Part shown: in pieces, positions 17,087 through 24,940 of the stretch | Layout: the number at the start of each line of letters is the position of its first letter | Position numbering within the stretch: position 1 is the first letter of the stretch | Source of the DNA: JANXMY01 sp964251675 | GTDB taxonomy: Bacteria; Armatimonadota; Armatimonadia; Armatimonadales; Capsulimonadaceae | Length of the DNA: 64,000 nt | Direction of reading: 5' to 3' | Assembly: GCA_964251675.1 (NCBI GenBank) | Contig: CAXUKS010000019.1 | Coordinates: 8,550-72,549 of the forward strand | Translations under genes and position numbers: made by a program | Notes under the pieces: generated by a model | What the model was told of the DNA's origin: nothing | Database searches by the model: none | What the model saw: the letters and a program-made list of their open reading frames with translations, nothing else

Positions 17087-19480
17087 TTAGCGGGCGGGGT
17101 GGGTCTTGTAGTAGGCGTCCACGGCGGCGCGGAGCTTGATGGCGTAGTCGGCGACTTTGGAGCGCGTGACGTCGTAGTCCCCGCCGGCCAGGGAGGCCAG
17201 CGGCTTGTCCAAGAACGTCTTGACATAGGTTTCGGCGGACGACACCAGCGCGGGGGCGAGGTGATTGTCTTTGCACTCGCGCAGGGCCGCAAACATCGTG
17301 GTCAGGTAGCGCACGTCGGTGACGCCTTCGCGGCAGGCTTCCCAGTGGACTGTGTCCAGAACGCCGTTCTGGACGGGGTAGGTCAGCATCAGGGGGCGGT
17401 AGGCGGCTTTGGTCGGGGCCGCGCCCGCCGAAGACTCATCATAGGGGTCCGCGCCGAAAGCCGTCTGGTAGTCCGGCAGGTAAGCCCCGTAGAGGCCCGA
17501 GCGCCAGAGCAGGTATCCGGCGTTGACCCGGTTTTGTTTGGCGTCTTCATCGGTTGCAGGCCAGTACCACCAGTCATGGAGCATGGACAGGCGCTGGCCT
17601 TTGGTCCGCAGGAGCTGCTGGGCATATTCCGAATTGATGCTGTAAACCACGATGTCGGAGTTGGAGGCCAGGGCATCATAATCCGTCTGATGCGGGATGT
17701 AGGTCGCATTCGGCAGGTGCGCTTTTGCCAGCGGGGCCATGCGGGCACGGGCCAGATCGTTCGGCTCCGGGTCGGTGTAATAGGTCAGGGGCGGCGCGGA
17801 ATGCGCCCCGCGCTGCGATTCAATGGTCTGCGGGTCGCCCGGTCCTTTGTAGAGGTTGTACGACGAGCCGAGGCCGTGGGCTTTGTAGGCGTCCAGGGCC
17901 GTCCAGAGCGTGTCAGGGGAGTCGTACAGCGAGGCAATGGTGAACCCATGAGCACTGAGGTCCGCAAGCTGTGCATCCAGCGTGGCCGGGGGCACGAAAT
18001 CCGTCACCAGGTCGCGCCCATCGGCGGAGGGCAGCGCGGTGGGGGTGGGGTCGAGGCGTGAGCGCAGGTCCATGCCGTACTGCTTGGCGGGCGACAGCAG
18101 GCGCAGCGGCAGCACGGTCAGCGACAGGCGCACCGAAGACGGCGGAAGCCCCTTGCCGGTAATGACGAGCCGGCCGGTGTAGGAGCCAGGGGTCGTATTG
18201 CGCGGAACGGTGACGGTCACCCAGAACTGCTTGGATGAGTCGGCGGCGATGCTGCAGACAGCGGAGCCGGTCAGGCGCATGGCGGGGGCCGGGCCGGACA
18301 GGGCGGCGCGGTCGTCTTTGACCAGAAGCTCGGGCGTCAGCCCCGCCGTGTCCGCATCGCGCAGGGAGCCGGAGCCGGAGCGCGGCCAGACTTTGACGAC
18401 ATGGACCTGCACCAGCGACCGGGACAGCGTTTTACGCGGCCCCGCCAAGTCGGCAGGCACGGACACGGTCACATCGGCGAGGTCCGTGGGGCTGTACAGG
18501 CAGAACGTCGCCGCCTGTGTCTGCTCGGCGCAGGCCGTCACCGTGACATCGGCATTCAGCCCGGCCACCGGCGGCAGGGAGGTCGGCAGGACCGGGTCAA
18601 ACAGCGACAGCGGCGCCCAGACCTGATACGGCTTGCCGGACGCGGCCAGCGCCTGCTGAACCGCTTTCAGCGATGACTGTCGGGACAGCCCCGGCGGGGT
18701 CACGGTGAAGCGGAACGCGACGCGCCCGCCATGCACCTGCGCGGGCTGGGTCGTGACGCCGTAAGAGACGGCGTTCTGCTCTTCCTGCGCTCCGACCGGC
18801 TGCCACGCGCCGACGTTGCCTTTTTCAAAGTCCTGCACGGTCAGGCTGTCGGTCCCCTGCCCTGCCGAGTCCAGCGTGGTCCAGGCGATGTCGTCCACCA
18901 CCAGCGTTGTCTGCCGTGTGGATGTCACCTCCAGCGCCAGCCCGGTGGCCGCCGCCCAGTCCGGGCGGGATGAGTCCAGCTCGCTGACCGGCTGCGCGAC
19001 GGCGGGGAGCATCGTGTCCATGAGCCGGGGCCGGTTGGGGGCGGAGCGCAGGCTGAACTTGTCTTTGGGGAGGACAAACTCGCGCCAGCCTGCAAAGGTG
19101 ACGGGGATGGGCGTCGAAATCCAGGCATCACGCGGCAGCGGGTCGGCGGCGGGCGAGGCGGCGGCGGTGGGGGCCAGCACGCGCACGCGCAGGGTCGCCC
19201 CGCTTGCGTCGCCGCGCACCCAGAGGCGGACGGCATTGTGCGTGCCCAGCGCGGGCTGGCTGTCATTGACCAGCAGCGTCTGCACCGGCATATCGGTTCG
19301 CCCGGAGACAATCTGTGTCAGCGGAGACACCGCCGGACGCTTGACCGGCGGCGCAGGCTGGCGGACAGGCCGCTTTGTGGCGGCAGGCGCGGCGGCGAGA
19401 AACGTGGCGGTCAGGGAAAGAGACAGAGCGGCAGAAAGCAGCCGCGCCGCGCCAGAGCGGCAGGGCAAATGGGAAGTCAA
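17087..19480 (-). CDS. Large secreted DUF4091-like protein
   Basis: 797 residues. Signal peptide (LLSAALSLSLTATFLAAAPA), an N-terminal beta-rich region resembling carbohydrate-binding modules (LWVRGDASGATLRVRV..., FAGWREFVLPKDKF), a middle beta-sandwich (WVTVTVPRNTTPGSYTGRLVITGKGL), then a TIM-barrel-like half ending GYLLWRSGLYGAYL (about 655-670) and HWEACREGVTDVRYL (about 712-726). The last two resemble the DUF4091 glycoside-hydrolase-like domain. Probable cell-surface polysaccharide enzyme; catalytic residues not assignable by eye. Confidence 0.7.
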   Translation of the reverse strand: MTSHLPCRSGAARLLSAALSLSLTATFLAAAPAATKRPVRQPAPPVKRPAVSPLTQIVSGRTDMPVQTLLVNDSQPALGTHNAVRLWVRGDASGATLRVRVLAPTAAASPAADPLPRDAWISTPIPVTFAGWREFVLPKDKFSLRSAPNRPRLMDTMLPAVAQPVSELDSSRPDWAAATGLALEVTSTRQTTLVVDDIAWTTLDSAGQGTDSLTVQDFEKGNVGAWQPVGAQEEQNAVSYGVTTQPAQVHGGRVAFRFTVTPPGLSRQSSLKAVQQALAASGKPYQVWAPLSLFDPVLPTSLPPVAGLNADVTVTACAEQTQAATFCLYSPTDLADVTVSVPADLAGPRKTLSRSLVQVHVVKVWPRSGSGSLRDADTAGLTPELLVKDDRAALSGPAPAMRLTGSAVCSIAADSSKQFWVTVTVPRNTTPGSYTGRLVITGKGLPPSSVRLSLTVLPLRLLSPAKQYGMDLRSRLDPTPTALPSADGRDLVTDFVPPATLDAQLADLSAHGFTIASLYDSPDTLWTALDAYKAHGLGSSYNLYKGPGDPQTIESQRGAHSAPPLTYYTDPEPNDLARARMAPLAKAHLPNATYIPHQTDYDALASNSDIVVYSINSEYAQQLLRTKGQRLSMLHDWWYWPATDEDAKQNRVNAGYLLWRSGLYGAYLPDYQTAFGADPYDESSAGAAPTKAAYRPLMLTYPVQNGVLDTVHWEACREGVTDVRYLTTMFAALRECKDNHLAPALVSSAETYVKTFLDKPLASLAGGDYDVTRSKVADYAIKLRAAVDAYYKTHPAR

Positions 19481-19645
19481 GCGGGAGGTCCTCCTGGGAG
19501 CGGGATAAAGCGGGTGGTGTGAACGCGGATGGTTTTGTGAGACCTAGTAAAAAGACGGGGTTGGGCGCGGAAAAGTTCCCATAAGAAAAGAGGCTTAGGA
19601 AATGTTCCTAGCCTCCTTACGATACAACGAGCAATAGCAGAGAAA

Positions 19646-20269
19646 TTAATCTTTTGTTTTACGCTCAGGTTTTTCAGGTTTCTTTTTGTCATCCTTCTCA
19701 CCAGGAAACAGACATCTAACAACGATGTAGCACATTCCAGCAACCTGCAAAAAAGTTTCTCCTACAAGTAACTCAAGAAAGGGTTTATATTTTTCATAGT
19801 GGAGCCAGTTCAAGCCAATGGCAATTGTAAGAAAAATCTGAAACAGCACCATAATACTCAAAGTCACAAGAAGAAAAATAGACCATTGAATCCTCAGACT
19901 GAAATAGTCACTTCTACCTTTATTCTCGATTTCTAGCTGTTTGCTTTTTTCTCTGGACTTTCTTTCTTGCTTATCAAATTCTCTACTAACTGTGGCTTCA
20001 GCTTGGTTTTCCTCATGCTGTGTATCTAAGCTTGGCGCGATTGCAGATTTTATGCGGTAAGTAACAGTGTCAATGAATTCGCGCTTTTCAACTTTGGTTG
20101 ATTCGTTTGGTTCACTAGAATTGTTGCTATCTTCGTCGTCATCTTCAACGGAGTCTATGTCCTCTGTGTCGTCATTGATATCACCTATTTCAATCTGCGA
20201 TTTTTCGTGGAAAGACCCGGAAAAGATTTCCTCTTCCGGGTCTTTCATATCATCTGTGTTTCCAGACAT
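19646..20269 (-). CDS. Acidic membrane protein paired with ImmA/IrrE peptidase
   Basis: 207 residues, no family recognised. Residues 1-60 are very acidic (Asp/Glu/Asn/Ser-rich), followed by a charged, possibly coiled segment (EFDKQERKSREKSKQLEIENK), two hydrophobic stretches (WSIFLLVTLSIMVLFQIFL near 130-150 and FLQVAGMCYIVVRCLF near 173-188) and a Lys-rich tail. The start ATG shares one base with the stop of the upstream peptidase gene (TAATG), indicating coupled translation. Base composition is much more AT-rich than its neighbours, suggesting acquisition. Function unknown. Confidence 0.7.
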   Translation of the reverse strand: MSGNTDDMKDPEEEIFSGSFHEKSQIEIGDINDDTEDIDSVEDDDEDSNNSSEPNESTKVEKREFIDTVTYRIKSAIAPSLDTQHEENQAEATVSREFDKQERKSREKSKQLEIENKGRSDYFSLRIQWSIFLLVTLSIMVLFQIFLTIAIGLNWLHYEKYKPFLELLVGETFLQVAGMCYIVVRCLFPGEKDDKKKPEKPERKTKD

Positions 20270-20856
20270 TATTTCACCTGCTTACCATAAAGACTTTTGA
20301 AGCGATATCGCATGACTTCCGAGGAAACACCGAAGATAACTGCCAATTTGTCAGCAGATTCTGAGTTTGGAACTGGCATCAGGCGTTCGTAGCGATCTAA
20401 CAGTATTTTTGGCACAAGTAAATTAGCAGCAAAAAAGTTGGCTTGCTTCTCTGCTAGATTTTCATTTAGTTCTCCAATAGACTGCCTGTAAAGTATTCCG
20501 TAATCTGGATTATCTTTTAGCAAATCAGCATGGAGAATCAGGTGTCCCAACTCATGAGCAATGGTAAACGCTTGACGTGGTGTCGGGTCAGACCTGTTAA
20601 TAACGATTTGTTTGGCACCATTGTCTAAGTCAATATAGCCAGAAACCCTTTGAAAAGCTTGTGGAAATGGCACAGCCACAACTCTGCTGACATAGTTTAA
20701 TGCGATTTCATCAACTCGCACCGGGGGGTCGGTTACAGAATTGTCGCTAAGAACTTTAGAGACTTGCTTGAGTATTTCTTCATTTGTGATCTCTTTTACA
20801 AATTTATTGAGTATGGTTCTTGAAAGGTCTTCAGGAATGTTTAATGTTGCAGACAT
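20269..20856 (-). CDS. ImmA/IrrE-family metallopeptidase
   Basis: 195 residues. The zinc site is AHELGHLILHAD (His101, Glu102, His105) with the third ligand probably Glu136 in EKQANFFAANLLVP, the family signature. Relatives cleave XRE-type repressors (ImmA, IrrE) in mobile-element and stress control; no helix-turn-helix gene is beside it. The C-terminal VIFGVSSEVMRYRFKSL is a helical segment that may recognise a partner. It is the first gene of a two-gene low-GC unit. Confidence 0.85.
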   Translation of the reverse strand: MSATLNIPEDLSRTILNKFVKEITNEEILKQVSKVLSDNSVTDPPVRVDEIALNYVSRVVAVPFPQAFQRVSGYIDLDNGAKQIVINRSDPTPRQAFTIAHELGHLILHADLLKDNPDYGILYRQSIGELNENLAEKQANFFAANLLVPKILLDRYERLMPVPNSESADKLAVIFGVSSEVMRYRFKSLYGKQVK

Positions 20857-20949
20857 ATCTCTTTTCCTGTAATCGAATTGAGTGTTCGAGATAACTGATA
20901 ATAAGCAACAACGTGAATTTAATTTACTATCAGTTTTCTATAATATATC

Positions 20950-20963
20950 ACAATACGTGTTGT
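20950..20963. promoter_or_regulatory. Possible operator of the ImmA/IrrE unit
   Basis: ACAATACGTGTTGT is a 14-bp dyad with one mismatched pair, next to an AT-rich -10-like element (TATTATAG on the minus strand), about 95 bp upstream of the peptidase start. Confidence 0.35.
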
Positions 20964-21063
20964 AAGTAAATGCTATCTATCTGTTTTATATACTTATTTT
21001 ATTTATTACAGCAAATTTAGGGGTTTATTGGGTACCAAAAACGGATCAATATATTGGTAAGGG

Positions 21064-21098
21064 ACATCTGCCATGCAGTTTTGCCGCATGGCAGATGT
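21064..21098. terminator. Strong hairpin, possible terminator
   Basis: ACATCTGCCATGC and GCATGGCAGATGT form a perfect 13-bp stem around a 9-nt loop in the gene-free stretch 20857-21137, after the end of the 21138-22604 gene. The following T-run is weak. Confidence 0.5.
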
Positions 21099-21137
21099 TG
21101 TTGCAAGACGTCTTTAAAACAGCTTCGGTTCCTCAGT

Positions 21138-22604
21138 TTATGACATTGGCACGAGGCTGGTGTCGGACGAGTCCACGGACACGATGTACCACTGGTCGGC
21201 CTGATGGCGCAGGGTGTAGGACACGTAGACGGTCTTGGCGGGGCCGGTGCTGTCGGTCGGGTCGGTCTGGCCGTCGGCAGGGCCGGTCTGGTCGAAGGGA
21301 ACCGTTGCGCCGTCGGCTCCGGCGCTTTCGGCGGTAGTTTCTCCGGCGCGGTAGATGTGGGTTCCGTAGGCAGTCACGTCGCCGTTTTTGGCTTTCCGCA
21401 GGCGGGTGAACTCAAAGGACACCGTGCCGAGGCGGGCGAGCGCATCGCGGGTGATCTGGGCGTAGTCCCCGGATTTCAGCGAGTACGCATACTTTTTGTT
21501 CAGCGAGACGCTCAGGCGCGTGTCGTCATCGCGCAGGTGCTTTTTGAGCAGGGCAATGTCGCCGTCGGTCCAGGCGCGGGCGATGTCGCCGAACGCGGCC
21601 TGGTAGGAACCGGCGGGCCAGGAATTACGGATGGCCTCCTGGGCCTGATCGCCGCCTGCTTCAAGCTGCTGCACGCGGGCCTCATTGGCGACATAATAAT
21701 TGTTCTGGTTATAGGTCGCCGAGTAGGTCGGGGCGCTGAACGGCAGGAACGTCGTGTCGTACACCGGCTGATAAGGCTGCCCGATGACGACTACCCCCGT
21801 GCCGCCGCCGCCGTAGATATACTGCGGGAACCCGGCATAGACGCTGTAAACCGACGGGTAGGTGTAGGTGGAAATGCCAATAGACGAGTAATTGCCGTAA
21901 TAATAGCCGCCGAGCAGGGGCGGCGCATAGGACGGGTAGCCCCGGTAGCCGGAATTGTTGTTGTAAATGTAGGTGTTGCCATAGTCGCGGCTCGGCTGTC
22001 CGCGCCAGCGGTTCGGAGAGTCGCGCTGACGGGTCGGGCGGTTCCCAAAGCCGTTGGCCGGGCCAACCGGGGGCGTCTGACTGTTGAAAAACCCGTTGCC
22101 CGGCCCCACCGGCGGCGCGGCTCCATGGGTCCAGGGGGTGCCGTTGTTGGTCCCGTTTCCAAAGCCGTTGTTGTTAGTGTAGCCCTGCGGGTAATCGCGC
22201 TGACGACGGCGGTCGGCGGCATCAGGAACCGAGACGGTCGGCCCGGTGCGGAACTCGCGGCCATAAACCTGGACCGGGGGCGCTCCAGCGGCACTATTGA
22301 CAGGGCTGCCATAAGAGCGGGACGGCTGTGCGGGCGCTCCGCCCTGCGGCCTTTGCCAGACGGGACCAGCACTGCGCTGCACGGGCGCGGAAAACTGCTG
22401 CACGGGCGCGGAGTTACGCTGCACAGGCGGCGCGGACTGCTGGGGGGCGGACTGCTGCTGAGTCGCTCCCCCGGAGCGCAGGCCACGGCTCACGGCCTGC
22501 GCCGAGGCAGACGGCGCGGTGGCCAGCAGGGCCAGCGCCGCGAACGCGGTCAAAGAGAACGGCAGAGAGAAAGACGATGAATATGTAACACGGCTGGCAT
22601 TCAT
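21138..22604 (-). CDS. Secreted Gln/Pro- and Gly/Tyr-rich protein with NTF2-like C-terminus
   Basis: 488 residues after an AGAGGC site. Signal peptide (LTAFAALALLATAPSASAQ), a low-complexity Q-S-A-P region (about 40-110), an Asn/Gly/Tyr/Pro-rich middle (about 140-290), then a folded domain from about 310 with KHLRDDDTRLSVSLNKKYAYSLKSGDYAQITRDAL and VYVSYTLRHQADQWYIVSVDSS, the pattern of NTF2-like/SnoaL cone folds. Likely extracellular or envelope-associated; function unknown. Confidence 0.7.
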   Translation of the reverse strand: MNASRVTYSSSFSLPFSLTAFAALALLATAPSASAQAVSRGLRSGGATQQQSAPQQSAPPVQRNSAPVQQFSAPVQRSAGPVWQRPQGGAPAQPSRSYGSPVNSAAGAPPVQVYGREFRTGPTVSVPDAADRRRQRDYPQGYTNNNGFGNGTNNGTPWTHGAAPPVGPGNGFFNSQTPPVGPANGFGNRPTRQRDSPNRWRGQPSRDYGNTYIYNNNSGYRGYPSYAPPLLGGYYYGNYSSIGISTYTYPSVYSVYAGFPQYIYGGGGTGVVVIGQPYQPVYDTTFLPFSAPTYSATYNQNNYYVANEARVQQLEAGGDQAQEAIRNSWPAGSYQAAFGDIARAWTDGDIALLKKHLRDDDTRLSVSLNKKYAYSLKSGDYAQITRDALARLGTVSFEFTRLRKAKNGDVTAYGTHIYRAGETTAESAGADGATVPFDQTGPADGQTDPTDSTGPAKTVYVSYTLRHQADQWYIVSVDSSDTSLVPMS

Positions 22605-22704
22605 GGAAAGCCTCTTTTCAAAACGCGGAACAAGTGAAGAGCTAATTTAAGACGGCAAAGCGTTCTTAAATGTTCCCCATTTTTCACCGGGTTTTAATCC
22701 AGTG

Positions 22705-22857
22705 CTATTCGCTCGCCAGACGCGCATCCATTTCTTCGGCAATCGCCTGCGCGAGCGGGGCGTACAGGCAGACGGTGCGCTCATAGAGAGACAGCAGCTC
22801 GGCCAGCGTCAGGCGGCGCAGGAGGCGGCGATAGGTCGTTTGGTCATGCAGGAGCAT
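22705..22857 (-). CDS. Short ORF downstream of the DUF1361 gene
   Basis: 50 residues from ATG 22857, overlapping the end of the upstream gene by 14 nt. The sequence is helical and Leu-rich (RRLLRRLTLAELLSLYERTVCLYAPLAQAIAEEMDARL). No family recognised and no ribosome site; translation would depend on coupling. Confidence 0.35.
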   Translation of the reverse strand: MLLHDQTTYRRLLRRLTLAELLSLYERTVCLYAPLAQAIAEEMDARLASE

Positions 22858-23527
22858 GGGAGGTCTCTTTCTCTGATTTGGCCGCACGGGCGGCACGGCG
22901 ATGGGCCAGCCGCCAGGCCAGCCCGTCCATCCAGATGTCAAACAGCACATAAAACAGCCACAGGGCCGCGCCGAACAGCACAATCATTCCCAGCAGAAAA
23001 GGCCGATGAAAAATCTGGCCGATTGTCTCCAGGAGCTGATGCAGCCGGGCCGGGTTCAGCAGATCCCAGGAGTTAAACCGCCCGCTCATCAGCCCCAGGT
23101 ACACGCCCAGGGCGCAGAGCGGGAAAATCAGCGGGCGCAGCACCGCCCCGCCCCAGCCCAGCCGGCGGCGGGTCAGCCGGTCCAGCGGCCACACCGCCAG
23201 GAAGAAGGCCAGCAGGCCCGCGCCGCTGTAAAATAAATAAAACACGGTCACGACCAGAAAGTCCAGCCGCCCTTCGCCGCCCTGGTGGGCTTCCTGATAC
23301 AGCGGACTCTGGGTCACGGTTTCGAGGTAATGCCGCCATTCGGTCAGCAGGTAGCACGAGTTCGGCAGGAACACCAGCCACACAAAAGCCAGCGGAACCC
23401 AGAGCCACCAGCGCACGCGGCCCGCGTGCCGCAAATCACGCCGCGCCCCCCGCGCAATCGCCGAAGCCAGCAGGACGGGGACGAGGGCCAGAAACAAGTT
23501 CCACAGGACATTCAGGGCAGGACGCAT
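22844..23527 (-). CDS. DUF1361 membrane protein
   Basis: 227 residues with about six membrane helices. FVWLVFLPNSCYLLTEWRH and GLMSGRFNSWDLL are the conserved DUF1361 blocks. Biochemical role unknown. A TGT-TATTTA -10 (23535-23540) lies 7 nt before ATG 23527, so the mRNA may be leaderless. Confidence 0.85.
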   Translation of the reverse strand: MRPALNVLWNLFLALVPVLLASAIARGARRDLRHAGRVRWWLWVPLAFVWLVFLPNSCYLLTEWRHYLETVTQSPLYQEAHQGGEGRLDFLVVTVFYLFYSGAGLLAFFLAVWPLDRLTRRRLGWGGAVLRPLIFPLCALGVYLGLMSGRFNSWDLLNPARLHQLLETIGQIFHRPFLLGMIVLFGAALWLFYVLFDIWMDGLAWRLAHRRAARAAKSEKETSHAPA

Positions 23528-23553
23528 AGGTGGTTAAATAACAGTGACAGGAA

Positions 23554-23692
23554 AGCCACGGGTTGAAACCCGAGGCTGAAAAGTGCCCAGTGTCCCGGAG
23601 GACACAAGAACAGACAGCCGTGCTCAGGTCTTGTGCTCTTACGTCCCCTGGACGGTGGGCTTTTGATAGCCTCGGGTTTCAACCCGTGGCCT
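23554..23692. repeat. Inverted pair of CCACGGGTT/AACCCG elements, family C
   Basis: AGCCACGGGTTGAAACCCG (starting 23554) is mirrored by CGGGTTTCAACCCGTGGC (ending 23690). Between them are smaller palindromes such as TGTCCCGGAGGACA. This fills the gap between convergent transcription units. Confidence 0.7.
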
Positions 23693-23693
23693 T

Positions 23694-24053
23694 CTACTCA
23701 CTCTGCCCTGCTGTGTGGACAATGCGCTCCAGGGCGCTGAGGTAGGCATGGAACGCTGTCCGGCCTGCCTCAGTGGGGGCATAGGTCGTGTGCGGCTTCT
23801 TACGCACGAACTCTTTGGTGCTGACGGCATACCCCGCCTCTTCCAGCTTGGACAGGTGAATGGACAGGTTGCCATCGGTGACACCCAGCGTCTCTTTCAG
23901 GAAGCGGAAATCCGCCTCGCCCCGCGCCATCAGCGCGGACATGATGCCGAGGCGCACCTTCTGATGGATCACCTCGTCCAGCGAGTCCAGCGACTCGACC
24001 AGCGCGGTATAGGACGAGGGGACATCCCGTGTGGTTGGATCGGCAACAGCCAT
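23694..24053 (-). CDS. Winged-helix transcriptional regulator (HTH_34 type)
   Basis: 119 residues. VRLGIMSALMARGEADFRFLKETLGVTDGNLSIHLSKLEEAGYAVSTKEF is the recognition motif of the MarR-like winged-helix family often annotated as HTH_34, followed by TTYAPTEAGRTAFHAYLSALE. It begins 4 nt after the stop of a membrane-protein gene in the same direction, a pairing seen in many genomes, and probably represses this operon through the palindrome at 24712-24723. Confidence 0.85.
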   Translation of the reverse strand: MAVADPTTRDVPSSYTALVESLDSLDEVIHQKVRLGIMSALMARGEADFRFLKETLGVTDGNLSIHLSKLEEAGYAVSTKEFVRKKPHTTYAPTEAGRTAFHAYLSALERIVHTAGQSE

Positions 24054-24057
24054 CAGC

Positions 24058-24672
24058 TTACCACCCGTGCTTCCGCGCCATCAGGACGCCATACCCGATA
24101 TGAAATCCGCCAAAGGTCAGCGCCATCATATACAGGTGGTATGGGCCGGGCAGCAGCAGCGTCACCGCCCCGGCCAGCACAAACGCCGCACCGAGAAACG
24201 ACACGGGCCGAATGGAGAACAAACCCACGGCGCAGATTGCCAGCCCGTAGCAGAGCATCCAGACCGCCCACACGAACGAGGCCATGTCATGCTGATAGAA
24301 AAACAAAGTCAGCAGGGCGGCCACAAAGAACGACGGCAGGGCCGCCACCAGAATATGCGCCCCGAGCGGCGAGTCCACCCGCTTGCCGATGTGGGCCGCC
24401 CGCCGCTTGTTGCAGGCAAACTCGATGGTCACCGCCAGCGCCAGCACCGCCAGCCACACCGGCCCGAGCCGCAGGTAGTCGGCTTTGACCGGCAGATGCC
24501 CGGCCTGACTGAGCAGGATATGGGACAGCCAGACGCCGACAATGGCGGCAAGACCAATCAGCACCCCGGACAGGCCGGACAGCGTGGAATACTTGGTCGA
24601 GCGTTCCATCGTCTGCCGGATGACCCGCAGGTTTTCACGGGCTTCCTCCAGCGGCGCAAGCAAGGCAGGCAT
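24058..24672 (-). CDS. Membrane protein paired with HTH_34 regulator
   Basis: About 204 residues from ATG 24672, chosen because GAGGAG lies about 9 nt upstream; the frame also extends to a TTG at 24720. Cytosolic helix at the N-terminus (LEEARENLRVIRQTMERSTKYSTLSG), then six hydrophobic segments (GVLIGLAAIVGVWLSHILL to YHLYMMALTFGGFHIGYGVLM). No named family. Co-operonic with the downstream regulator. Confidence 0.75.
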   Translation of the reverse strand: MPALLAPLEEARENLRVIRQTMERSTKYSTLSGLSGVLIGLAAIVGVWLSHILLSQAGHLPVKADYLRLGPVWLAVLALAVTIEFACNKRRAAHIGKRVDSPLGAHILVAALPSFFVAALLTLFFYQHDMASFVWAVWMLCYGLAICAVGLFSIRPVSFLGAAFVLAGAVTLLLPGPYHLYMMALTFGGFHIGYGVLMARKHGW

Positions 24673-24711
24673 GGGGGTCTTCTCCTCATCAGTGTTCACG
24701 GCATCTACTTT

Positions 24712-24742
24712 ACTTTGCAAAGTGCTTTATGCATGGAGTATA
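24712..24742 (-). promoter_or_regulatory. Promoter and operator of the regulator/membrane-protein operon
   Basis: On the minus strand TGC-TATACT (24737-24742) is an extended -10; the perfect palindrome ACTTTGCAAAGT (24712-24723) sits just downstream of the expected transcription start, a repressor position. Confidence 0.6.
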
Positions 24743-24791
24743 GCACGGGGAGCGGGGCGTGTCAAGGGGAAAATGGCGCAGGCGTAAAAAA

Positions 24792-24940
24792 GATGACCTA
24801 CCTTCCTTGCTTCGCTCATTATTCGCTTCGCAGGGTCCTTCCTAAAGGAAGGATTAGGAATAGAGGCAGACGGCTTGTATGTTTGTCCTAATCCTTCCTT
24901 TAGGAAGGACCCCAGCAAAGCGGGGAAGGTAGGTCTCCTA
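24792..24940. repeat. Family B inverted repeat
   Basis: GACCTACCTTCCTTGC...CCTTCCTAAAGGAAGGATTAGG is mirrored by CCTAATCCTTCCTTTAGGAAGG...GGAAGGTAGGTC. The right arm ends at the stop codon of the neighbouring secreted-protein gene. Confidence 0.8.
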
